Assembly: GCA_023437305.1 (NCBI GenBank)
Contig: JAEZGN010000008.1
Location: 1-64,000 of the forward strand
Direction: 5' to 3'
DNA length: 64,000 nt
Origin: Bacteroidota bacterium
Lineage (GTDB): Bacteria > Bacteroidota > Bacteroidia > Bacteroidales > Dysgonomonadaceae
Shown here: positions 37,828 to 45,702 of the stretch, piece after piece
Position numbering within the stretch: the first letter of the stretch is position 1
How the letters are laid out: every line of letters begins with the position of its first letter
Notes under the pieces: generated by a model
Told to the model about the DNA's origin: nothing
What the model saw: only the letters and a program-made list of their open reading frames with translations
Databases searched by the model: none
Made by a program: the position numbers and the translations under genes

Positions 37828-38856
37828 TTAAAGTTGTGGATAAATTATCGAAAATATTAAAATTGCTAATCCTGTTACAAGTATTACAATCGTCTTTTTC
37901 TTTACACCTTGCCATTCTTTGAGTATGATACCCCAAATATTACTAAACAGTACATTGAGGGACATCAATATGCTCCACGAAAATGCCATCATAACACTTC
38001 CCGGCTCGAAGAAGCTTTGTCCTACTCCTAATCCGAAAAACTGAGAATACCATAATAGTCCTGCCAATGCGCAGAATAGAAGGTTATTAATCCAATTGGA
38101 TGCTGTGATTGTCGTATAATCTTTGAAACTCTTATTCTTATAGTTTTGGAACAAGCAGTAACATGCATTTGTTACAAATCCTCCAATAGTGACAAGTAAT
38201 ATAATGGGATTCAATGCTAACAGGCTTTCTGTTCCTAATGAAAGGATACGAGCCTTAATCGGTGCTCCGGCTTCAAGCCCAAGATTGAAGCAGGCACTCA
38301 TTACTCCGGCTAATATTGCAATGAGTAAACCCTTCTTTAAGGCAAAATCTTTTACAGCCTTTTTCTTTGCATCCTCACTTATGTTGCTCGATTTCAATGC
38401 ACCGGCATATCCGATAACGGCTATCCCTGCAATGGCAATGCTGACACCTATAAGGAGAACTAATCCTTCGCCTCTAAACAAATATTGCCCTTTGAGCAAA
38501 GCCGGAATTAACGTTCCGAATGCCGAACATGTACCCAAGGCGAGAGACTGCCCTAAAGCGATTCCTAGATAACGCATACTCAGACCAAATGTTAAACCTC
38601 CAATTCCCCAAAGAATTCCATAGCCAATCGACTTATAAACAGCCATACTTTCCTGTAAATAAACATCGAAAAGGGACAGTCCGTCCGGCATCGCTAAGAG
38701 TGCTCCGACAAAAGGAAAAACCAACCAAGCAAAAATACCTTGTATCAGCCAAAAACACTCCCATGACCAATTTTTTACTTTATTGATCGGAACATAAGAA
38801 CTGGACTGCCCCAAGCTCCCTATTGCAATTATAACCAAACCTATTATTGTATTCAT
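37828..38856 (-). CDS. rhaT: L-rhamnose/proton symporter
   Basis: This 342-residue inner-membrane protein has about ten hydrophobic segments. The start (GLVIIAIGSLGQSSSYVPINKVKNWSWE) and the core (IGYGILWGIGGLTFGLSMRYLGIALGQSLALG; FFEPGSVMMAFSWSILMSLNVLFSNIWG) match the RhaT family of drug/metabolite-like transporters. It imports L-rhamnose with a proton. Placement between rhaA and rhaD, with 10- and 32-base gaps, fits the operon. No other rhamnose transporter is seen in the window. Confidence 0.93.
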   Translation of the reverse strand: MNTIIGLVIIAIGSLGQSSSYVPINKVKNWSWECFWLIQGIFAWLVFPFVGALLAMPDGLSLFDVYLQESMAVYKSIGYGILWGIGGLTFGLSMRYLGIALGQSLALGTCSAFGTLIPALLKGQYLFRGEGLVLLIGVSIAIAGIAVIGYAGALKSSNISEDAKKKAVKDFALKKGLLIAILAGVMSACFNLGLEAGAPIKARILSLGTESLLALNPIILLVTIGGFVTNACYCLFQNYKNKSFKDYTTITASNWINNLLFCALAGLLWYSQFFGLGVGQSFFEPGSVMMAFSWSILMSLNVLFSNIWGIILKEWQGVKKKTIVILVTGLAILIFSIIYPQL

Positions 38857-38888
38857 ACTAAGAATGCTTTTTTCGCTTTATAGATATT

Positions 38889-40148
38889 TTATATCCTTTT
38901 AGCCGTTACATCTTTTTCATACTGTTGTACTTCCTTAATATAATTTTCTCCTACAGCAATATTGTTTTTGAGGCAGAAATAGTCCCAAACAGCATTCCAT
39001 GGCAGAGCTTTAGCTTCTTCAAGAAGAGCAAGGCGTTCAAAGTACTGTCCGTTCGCTTCATATCCGCGTAGTGTTGCAATTGGCTCAAGTAAAGCTTGTA
39101 GTAGAGCTTTTTGTGTAGCTCGTATGCCGATGACGTACGCACCTATACGGTTGATAGATGCATCGAAGAAATCGAGACCAATGTGTACACGATTTAACGC
39201 ATCTGCTCGGATAATTTCTTTTGCCAGTTCGATAACATCATCATTCAGTATAACAACATGATCCGAATCCCAACGAATAGGGCGGCTTACGTGCAGCATT
39301 ATTTCGGGAGTATATAACAGTAAAGATGAAATTTTGTCTGCCACATTTTCGGAAAGATGGAAGTGTCCTGTATCCAATGTTACTATTTTTTGTTTCTTTG
39401 CTCCATAACCTAGGTAGAAATCATGAGAGCCTACAGTGTAACTCTCCAGTGCAATACCAAAAAGTTTAGACTCCAAACAATCTTTCATATTGTGATATTC
39501 TGTGGCAAATATTTCATCTAATGATTGTTCCAATATCTGACGATATTTGTAGCGGTTTACAGTCAGGTCTTTCATTCCATCATGTATCCACAAGTTCATG
39601 ATACACGGATCATTTTGGAATTTACCCATTTCTTCAGCCACGGCACGACAGCGTTTTGTATGTTCAATCCAGAAATCGCGAATAGCTTTGTCCGGATTTG
39701 CAAGTGTTAAATCTCCGCTTTTGGGGTGGCCGAATGAGGTAGAGTTGAAATCCAGTTTTAAAGAATTTTCTGTAGCCCATTGCATCCAACCCCTAAAATG
39801 AGAAGGTTCTACCTGATCTCTGTCTACTGCTTTATTGCCAAATTCGCCATATATCTCATGTAGGTTTAAACGATGGTTTCCTCCTACTAGGGTTAACACT
39901 TTTTCAATATCGGAACGCAACTCGTCAATATTACGAGCTTTACCCGGATAATTTCCCGTAGCCTGAATACCGCCGCCTCCTACATTTGTCAGATTTTCAA
40001 ACCCCGTTACATCGTCAGCCTGCCAACAGTGAATAGAGATTGCAACATCTTGTAATGTCTTAAGTGCAGCTTCTACATCAACGCCTATTCCCGAATAGCG
40101 TTCTTTTGCTATTTCAAAAGACTTTAGTACTAATTCATTCTTTTTCAT
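38889..40148 (-). CDS. rhaA: L-rhamnose isomerase
   Basis: This enzyme converts L-rhamnose to L-rhamnulose. I take the ATG at 40148, which has an AAAGGAG ribosome site five bases upstream. The GTG at 40154 lies only two codons earlier and is too close to that site. The product has 419 residues, the usual size. Family features are SIHCWQADDVTGFE, VGGNHRLNLHEIYGE, DFNSTSFGHPKSG and WIHDG.KD, then LDTGHFHLSENVADK and HVSRPIRWDSDHVV. These include the His, Glu and Asp residues that bind the two divalent metals in the barrel. It is the second gene of the operon, 10 bases after rhaB. Confidence 0.96.
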   Translation of the reverse strand: MKKNELVLKSFEIAKERYSGIGVDVEAALKTLQDVAISIHCWQADDVTGFENLTNVGGGGIQATGNYPGKARNIDELRSDIEKVLTLVGGNHRLNLHEIYGEFGNKAVDRDQVEPSHFRGWMQWATENSLKLDFNSTSFGHPKSGDLTLANPDKAIRDFWIEHTKRCRAVAEEMGKFQNDPCIMNLWIHDGMKDLTVNRYKYRQILEQSLDEIFATEYHNMKDCLESKLFGIALESYTVGSHDFYLGYGAKKQKIVTLDTGHFHLSENVADKISSLLLYTPEIMLHVSRPIRWDSDHVVILNDDVIELAKEIIRADALNRVHIGLDFFDASINRIGAYVIGIRATQKALLQALLEPIATLRGYEANGQYFERLALLEEAKALPWNAVWDYFCLKNNIAVGENYIKEVQQYEKDVTAKRI

Positions 40149-40158
40149 GGTCACTCCT

Positions 40159-41637
40159 TTATTTTTTTATTAATTCCAAAATTTTTTCGTAAGCATTATT
40201 CCACAATTCGGTATCTTGTGGTTCATAAGATTCAAGAGTAAATGATTCGTTGATTATAGCTCTTATTTCCTTAAGAGATTTTACCAAGCCCAATCCTTTG
40301 GCCTGCATCATAATATTTCCTATGGCTGTAGCTTCGTATGGACCGGCCACAACCGGAAGACCTGTTGCATTAGCCGCAAACTGGTTCAATAATTTATTTT
40401 GTGAGCCGCCACCTATAATATGCAGTACTTCGATAGCGTGAGGAGATAGTTCACGAAGACAGCTTAATACATACTTGTATTTTAAAGCGAGACTATCAAA
40501 AATGCAACGTATAAATTCAGCATCTTCTTTTGGTACATTTTGTTTGGTATCGATGCAGAATTTTATAATAGATTCTATCATACTCTCCGGATTGGCAAAA
40601 GCGGCATCGTCTGGATCAACAAAGCATTGAAAGCCTTTTGCTGTTTTCGCCATTTTTATAATTTCATCGTAAGTGTAGGTACGCCCTAATTGTTCCCATT
40701 CTTTACGGCATTGCTCCAGCAGCCACATGCCTGTGATGTTTTTTAGAAAACGAATTGTACCCTCAACGCCTCCTTCGTTTGTGAAGTTCATTTTATATGA
40801 TCGCTCATTTATAATGGGCTCATGTACCTCTATGCCCATCAACGACCATGTGCCGGAACTTATATATGCAAATTTCTTATTCTTTGCCGGTATTGAAACA
40901 ATAGCAGACGCAGTATCATGACCTGCTACTGCAATAATCGGAATTGTATTTAATCCACACTCTTTAGCTATTGAGTCTCGAAGCAACCCAACTACTTTCC
41001 CCGGTTTTATTAGTGGAGGAATGACAGAGGGATATACTTCTATCGCTTCTAGTAGTTTATTCTCGATCTTTTTTGTTAACGGATTCAGAAACTGAGAGGT
41101 AGAAGCTATAGTATATTCGCAGGCTTTGTTTCCTGTCAAAAGATAAGATAATGCATCGGGAAGAAACAATAGCTCTTTTGCAGATTGTAATGCCGCCGAT
41201 TTTTCCATCTTGGCAGCATATAGTTGGAATAAACTGTTAAAGTTCATGATTTGTATTCCGGTAAGCTTATATACTTCTTCTTTAGGGATGAGTTTGAAGT
41301 ATTTCTCAGGACTTTTCTCTGTATATGGATCTCGGTAAGAACGAGGGAGATTCAATATTGTTCCATCTTCGGCCACATAGACAAAATCGACTCCCCATGT
41401 ATCTATACCTATTGCATTAATAGCTATATCCAAAGATGCTGCTGCTCGCATGCCTTCCTTTATGGAGTTGTATATAGAATATATATTCCAGTAGTACTTT
41501 CCTTGTATCTGTAATATATCATTGCCAAACCGGGTCAACTCTCGCAATTCCAATTTTCCATTATCAAACGTTCCGAGTATAGAACGTCCGCTAGTTGCTC
41601 CCAAGTCAAAAGCTAAAAAGTTGAAAGTGTTATTCAT
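40159..41637 (-). CDS. rhaB: Rhamnulokinase
   Basis: This 492-residue FGGY-family sugar kinase phosphorylates L-rhamnulose at C1 using ATP. The N-terminal ASKHA phosphate loop is AFDLGATSGRSILG. IDTWGVDFVYV, AVAGHDTASAIVSIPA and YISSGTWSLMGIE follow, with the catalytic Asp expected in the GHDT segment. The C-terminal adenosine motif is IIGGGSQNKLLNQFAANATG. It is the first gene of rhaB-rhaA-rhaT-rhaD. A 12-bp direct repeat with a 21-bp period lies about 55-90 bases upstream of its ATG. kdpE ends on the same strand only 128 bases upstream, without a clear terminator between. Confidence 0.96.
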   Translation of the reverse strand: MNNTFNFLAFDLGATSGRSILGTFDNGKLELRELTRFGNDILQIQGKYYWNIYSIYNSIKEGMRAAASLDIAINAIGIDTWGVDFVYVAEDGTILNLPRSYRDPYTEKSPEKYFKLIPKEEVYKLTGIQIMNFNSLFQLYAAKMEKSAALQSAKELLFLPDALSYLLTGNKACEYTIASTSQFLNPLTKKIENKLLEAIEVYPSVIPPLIKPGKVVGLLRDSIAKECGLNTIPIIAVAGHDTASAIVSIPAKNKKFAYISSGTWSLMGIEVHEPIINERSYKMNFTNEGGVEGTIRFLKNITGMWLLEQCRKEWEQLGRTYTYDEIIKMAKTAKGFQCFVDPDDAAFANPESMIESIIKFCIDTKQNVPKEDAEFIRCIFDSLALKYKYVLSCLRELSPHAIEVLHIIGGGSQNKLLNQFAANATGLPVVAGPYEATAIGNIMMQAKGLGLVKSLKEIRAIINESFTLESYEPQDTELWNNAYEKILELIKK

Positions 41638-41659
41638 GTTTTAAAATTTCTATTCATCA

Positions 41660-41667
41660 CAAAAGTA
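41660..41667 (-). promoter_or_regulatory. Probable -7 box of the rha operon
   Basis: On the minus strand TACTTTTG matches TAnnTTTG, 22 bases upstream of the rhaB ATG. A TTG (41694-41696 on the minus strand) is 26 bases away, longer than ideal, and lies inside the proximal copy of the direct repeat. Confidence 0.5.
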
Positions 41668-41692
41668 GACTATAGAAATTTCAAAAAATTAC

Positions 41693-41725
41693 ACAATATG
41701 ATTTTGATATTTTACAATATGATTT
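41693..41725 (-). promoter_or_regulatory. Candidate RhaR (AraC-family) operator: 12-bp direct repeat, 21-bp period
   Basis: ACAATATGATTT occurs exactly at 41693-41704 and again at 41714-41725. Two identical sites two helical turns apart, just upstream of a promoter, are the normal arrangement for AraC-family dimers. The position abuts the putative -33 region of rhaB. The assignment to the AraC gene at 35967 is inference. Confidence 0.6.
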
Positions 41726-41765
41726 AAATAACGAAGAGTGGTAGTTGTAAAGCCGGAGCTTATAT

Positions 41766-42449
41766 TTATAATCCGAATCGATATCCTATACCTGATTCGG
41801 TAATTAATAGAGTTGGTTTAGTGGGATTGTCTTCTATCTTTTTTCTCAATTGGGCAACGAACACACGCAGATATTGGGTTTGCTCTACATATCCATATCC
41901 CCATACTTCTTTGAGTATATACTGATGGGTGAGGACGCACCCTTGGTTTTTAGCAAATAGACTTAATAATGAAAATTCTGTTGGTGTTAGGTCTAATAAT
42001 TCATCTTTTTTCTTCGCAATGTGGTTTGCTATATCCACGGAGAGATCTCCGATCTGAAATATAGGAGTGTCGTTTGCTGTTTGCCCCTGTCTTAGTGATG
42101 CTCGTATACGGGCAAGCAGCTCTCCTGTTCTAAAAGGTTTTGAGAGGTAATCATTTGCTCCCTTATCGAGGGCATGTACAATATCTTCTTCCGAATTGCG
42201 TACCGATAAAATAATTATTGGCTTATAAAACCACTCCCTCAGATTTTTCAACACATCTATTCCGTCGATATCAGGTAAACCCAAATCGAGGATAATAAGT
42301 GAGGGTTGGTGTGAAGCCGCCATCAGAAGTCCCTCTTTACCCGTGGTGGCCTCTATCGTTTTGTATCCGCTGGCCGAAAGAGTTATTTCCAGCAGTCGGC
42401 GTATTTGAGTTTCGTCGTCTATAATCAGAATCGTATCTGTATTATTCAT
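41766..42449 (-). CDS. kdpE: KdpE response regulator (OmpR family)
   Basis: This 227-residue protein has a receiver domain with Asp11/Asp12, the phosphoacceptor Asp55 (LIILDLGLPDIDG) and the Lys of LSKPF. A C-terminal winged helix of the OmpR/PhoB type follows (LTPTEFSLLSLFAKNQGCVLTHQYILKEVWG; YLRVFVAQLRKKIE). It is the last gene of kdpFABCDE, 5 bases after kdpD. KdpE activates the kdp operon when potassium is low or osmotic conditions change. Repeats spaced 11 bp apart upstream of kdpF fit a tandem OmpR-family binding site. Confidence 0.95.
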   Translation of the reverse strand: MNNTDTILIIDDETQIRRLLEITLSASGYKTIEATTGKEGLLMAASHQPSLIILDLGLPDIDGIDVLKNLREWFYKPIIILSVRNSEEDIVHALDKGANDYLSKPFRTGELLARIRASLRQGQTANDTPIFQIGDLSVDIANHIAKKKDELLDLTPTEFSLLSLFAKNQGCVLTHQYILKEVWGYGYVEQTQYLRVFVAQLRKKIEDNPTKPTLLITESGIGYRFGL

Positions 42450-42454
42450 CCTGC

Positions 42455-45124
42455 TTATACGTTTATGTAAGATACTTTTGTCGGTATTTTTATTGTGAAG
42501 CGTGCCCCTCCATTCTGCCTGTTTTCTACACTTATTGTTCCTTTATGAGCTTCAACAAATCCTTTAGCAATAGATAGTCCCAAGCCTAACCCTCCTGTTG
42601 TTTTATGTCCTGTTTTGAAGAACTTATTGAAGACAAAAGGTAGTGTGTCAGGTGCAAAACCTGGCCCTCGATCCATTTCCTGGATAATCAGATATTCATT
42701 ATCATAGAAAGACTTCAAGCGGATTGATGTTCCCGGGGTTGAGTATTTACATGAATTATATACTAAATTATGCAATACCTGTTCCATCAGCCCGAAATCG
42801 AGTTTGACTAAAGGCATTGTTTGCGGTACAACAATATCCAACCGGTAAGGTTTCAGTTCGTCTCGTAGATTATCCGTTACTTTGTTAAACAAATCATTCA
42901 TGTCGCACCAATCGGTATGCAATGTAATCTTTCCTGTCTCGAGGCGCGATATATTCAATAGATTTTCTACCAGACGGTTCAGCCGTCCCGATGCTGTGAG
43001 TATTTCGTTATATAGCTCCTTGCGTACTTTTTCAGGATGTGAATCGGCTAGGAGAGTGTCCGATGCTCCCATGATTGTGGCAATCGGAATCCTTAACTCA
43101 TGAGATATGGAGTTGAATAGTGTTTTGTACAACTTATCTGATTCGTCAAGCAGATTTGCTTTTTTTGCTTGTTGAGCAAGATCATGATGCTCCAACGTAT
43201 TCGATATCTGTGTAAGGAATGTATCCCAAAATAGCTCAGTCTCTCCGTTGAATTTCTTTTTAGGTTTTATCGCAACAACTCCCGCTTTCGTTTTCATTCC
43301 TTTCAGAGGATAGAAAGTATATTCACTTAAAGAAAGCGTGTCAGTGTATTTTCCTGCCTTTTTCGAATGTTTGAAAACCCATTGTGCTATACTATATTCT
43401 GATTCCGTAAAGTCTCCCGGCTTCGCATTTTGTTGTTTCTTCTTTAATCTGCCTTCTCCATCCTGTAGAAGAAAATATGCATCTACGCCAAAATAGTTGT
43501 TTATATCTTCTTTAGAAACCTCTAAGATTTTTTTTGTATTTTCTGCATTTACGAGTTGTTTGGTCAGGTGAAACAAAGCATTTGTTTTCTCGGCTCTCTT
43601 GCGTGTTAGCCGTTCCTGTTTTCGTACTTTTGCTGTTAGTGTTCCAGTTACTAATGCCACAGCGAAGAACATACAGAATGCAAGTAAATCCTCGGGTTGA
43701 GTTATCTTTAATGTATGTTGAGGTGTTATAAAAAAGAAGTCCCATGCTACGGCGCTTACTGCCGAAGCCATCATGATAGGACCCAAGCGGAAAAACATAG
43801 ATAGTATGAGGATTACAAATAGCAGAATGAAAGATATTGATTGATAGCCTGTCTCCCTAACAATAGGCAAGCAAAGCAAAACAGTAGCCAATACGGCTAG
43901 AAAAGCTATAATGTAATGTTTGTATGACGATGAAAAATCCGGATAAGAAACTAATTTTCTTTTGTATTGTTTTGCTTCAAATCCCGGTTCTATAACGTAG
44001 ATGTCTATCTCTCCACTTTCTTTCAGTAGCCGATTGACAAAGTTGTCACGAGAAAATAGTGATGAAAAGAAACTCTGTTTGCCCGATTTACCAATGATAA
44101 TATGCGTAATATTCTCTTTATGTGCAATATCCAGTGTTGTGGAAACAAGGTCACTTCCTGAGGTTATTATTACTTCTGCACCAAATTCTCGGGCAAGATC
44201 AATATTTTTAGACAATTGTTCTTGTTGCTCTTCATTTAATACCTGTGTGTTTTCTACATGTAAAGCCACGAGGTCTGCACCCATCGTATATGATAAATTT
44301 TTTGCCCATCGTATCAGCTTGGCAGAAGATTTACTTGGCCCTACAAGAACCAGCAGATGTAACCCCGACTTCCATGGACCAGCTATTTGTTTCTGCTGCA
44401 TGTAAGATTTCAACTGCTTGTCTACCCTGTCGGCAACAAGGCGGAGCGACATCTCACGCAATGCTGTTATATTCCCTTTCCTGAAAAAGTTTTTTGCGGC
44501 TTCTTTCGATTCCGGTAAGGCGTATATCTTGCCTTCTGCCAAACGGTCGAGAAGAACATTTGGAGTGATGTCGATCAACTCCACATCATCTGCCATTTCA
44601 AACAGCTCGTCCGGAATAGTCTCTTTAACGGTTACCCCTGTTATCTGGGCTACGGTATCGTTTCTACTCTCCAGATGTTGGATATTGACAGTAGTATATA
44701 CATTTATACCATTGTCTAGTAACTCCTGTATGTCCTGATAACGTTTTGCATGGCGGCTTCCTTCTGCATTGGTATGTGCAAGCTCATCTACCAAAACCAG
44801 ATAAGGATGCCTCAAAATAATGGCATCCAAATCCATCTCCTCAAGAGATGTTCCTTTATATTCTATTTTTTTACGGGGGATAATTTCGAGGCCTTCTAAT
44901 AAGGCGCTTGTTTCGGGTCGGTTGTGAGACTCTATATATCCAACCACCACGTCAACTCCTTTCGACAAATCTATATGTGCCGTCTGTAGCATCGAATAGG
45001 TTTTGCCTACACCGGGAGACATTCCGAAAAATATCTTCAACTTCCCACGTTTCTTGATTTCCTCTTCCTGATTTATCGAAGTTAAAAGCTTATCAGGATC
45101 AGGACGATTTTCTTCCATTTTCAT
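42455..45124 (-). CDS. kdpD: KdpD sensor histidine kinase
   Basis: This 889-residue membrane sensor is full length (E. coli has 894). The N-terminal KdpD domain contains the Walker A-like GMSPGVGKTYSML, then DELAHTNAEGSRHAKRYQDI. A universal-stress-protein-like domain follows (LLVLVGPSKSSAKLIRWAKNL). Four transmembrane helices occupy about residues 400-500, then a GAF-like segment. The kinase core has His675 (SISHELRIPIATIMG) and an HATPase with MDRGPGF and GGLGLGLSIAKGFVEAH. Its ATG overlaps the kdpC stop codon by four bases (ATGA), so the two are translationally coupled. It controls KdpE. Confidence 0.96.
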   Translation of the reverse strand: MKMEENRPDPDKLLTSINQEEEIKKRGKLKIFFGMSPGVGKTYSMLQTAHIDLSKGVDVVVGYIESHNRPETSALLEGLEIIPRKKIEYKGTSLEEMDLDAIILRHPYLVLVDELAHTNAEGSRHAKRYQDIQELLDNGINVYTTVNIQHLESRNDTVAQITGVTVKETIPDELFEMADDVELIDITPNVLLDRLAEGKIYALPESKEAAKNFFRKGNITALREMSLRLVADRVDKQLKSYMQQKQIAGPWKSGLHLLVLVGPSKSSAKLIRWAKNLSYTMGADLVALHVENTQVLNEEQQEQLSKNIDLAREFGAEVIITSGSDLVSTTLDIAHKENITHIIIGKSGKQSFFSSLFSRDNFVNRLLKESGEIDIYVIEPGFEAKQYKRKLVSYPDFSSSYKHYIIAFLAVLATVLLCLPIVRETGYQSISFILLFVILILSMFFRLGPIMMASAVSAVAWDFFFITPQHTLKITQPEDLLAFCMFFAVALVTGTLTAKVRKQERLTRKRAEKTNALFHLTKQLVNAENTKKILEVSKEDINNYFGVDAYFLLQDGEGRLKKKQQNAKPGDFTESEYSIAQWVFKHSKKAGKYTDTLSLSEYTFYPLKGMKTKAGVVAIKPKKKFNGETELFWDTFLTQISNTLEHHDLAQQAKKANLLDESDKLYKTLFNSISHELRIPIATIMGASDTLLADSHPEKVRKELYNEILTASGRLNRLVENLLNISRLETGKITLHTDWCDMNDLFNKVTDNLRDELKPYRLDIVVPQTMPLVKLDFGLMEQVLHNLVYNSCKYSTPGTSIRLKSFYDNEYLIIQEMDRGPGFAPDTLPFVFNKFFKTGHKTTGGLGLGLSIAKGFVEAHKGTISVENRQNGGARFTIKIPTKVSYINV

Positions 45125-45696
45125 TTCAACTTATCCAGTTCCAAATTTAGCATAAAAACATTTACTCTCTTGCATCCGAATATACCAAATTGAGGTGACT
45201 CTATCAGTTTATCTACTAACATACTTAGTTTTTGCTTTTGTTCTTCCGAAAATCCTCGGGCTTCAGATATCCGTTGTATTTGTATCTTTGCTGCCTCGGG
45301 TGAGATATGCGAATCTAATCCACTAGCCGAAGCGAATAACAAATCTGCTGGGACGATGGTTTCATTAGATAATTTATTCTTTGTGATGATGTCTATTTTT
45401 CGCAATTGCACAAGTTCGTATAGCTTCTTACTTGTCAGGCTGAGGTTCGATCCTCCCGATGCCAGCGTGTTATAATCCGTTGCCGATGGTCGGGGATTGA
45501 AATAGATAGCTGTATCTGTCTTTTGACCAATCAGTTCACTACCTCGCAAAATACCGTTGACTTCAATCAGAGATCCATTTGCCTTTGACGGAAAAGCGAA
45601 TTGGGCAATTCCGGTTATGAACAAAGGATAGATAACGCCTAAAAGCATAGTCATTATTCCCAATATTTTTAATGATATAATTAATTGACTTTTCAT
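45121..45696 (-). CDS. kdpC: Potassium-transporting ATPase subunit C
   Basis: This 191-residue protein has one N-terminal transmembrane helix (LKILGIMTMLLGVIYPLFITGIAQ) and a periplasmic domain. The KdpC hallmarks are present: ANGSLIEVNGILRGSELIGQ, IYFNPRPSATDYNTLASGGSNLS and ASGLDSHISPEAA. KdpC is needed for assembly and high-affinity potassium transport by the KdpFABC complex. It is 6 bases after kdpB and overlaps kdpD by four bases. Confidence 0.96.
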   Translation of the reverse strand: MKSQLIISLKILGIMTMLLGVIYPLFITGIAQFAFPSKANGSLIEVNGILRGSELIGQKTDTAIYFNPRPSATDYNTLASGGSNLSLTSKKLYELVQLRKIDIITKNKLSNETIVPADLLFASASGLDSHISPEAAKIQIQRISEARGFSEEQKQKLSMLVDKLIESPQFGIFGCKRVNVFMLNLELDKLK

Positions 45697-45702
45697 ATTT
45701 GT

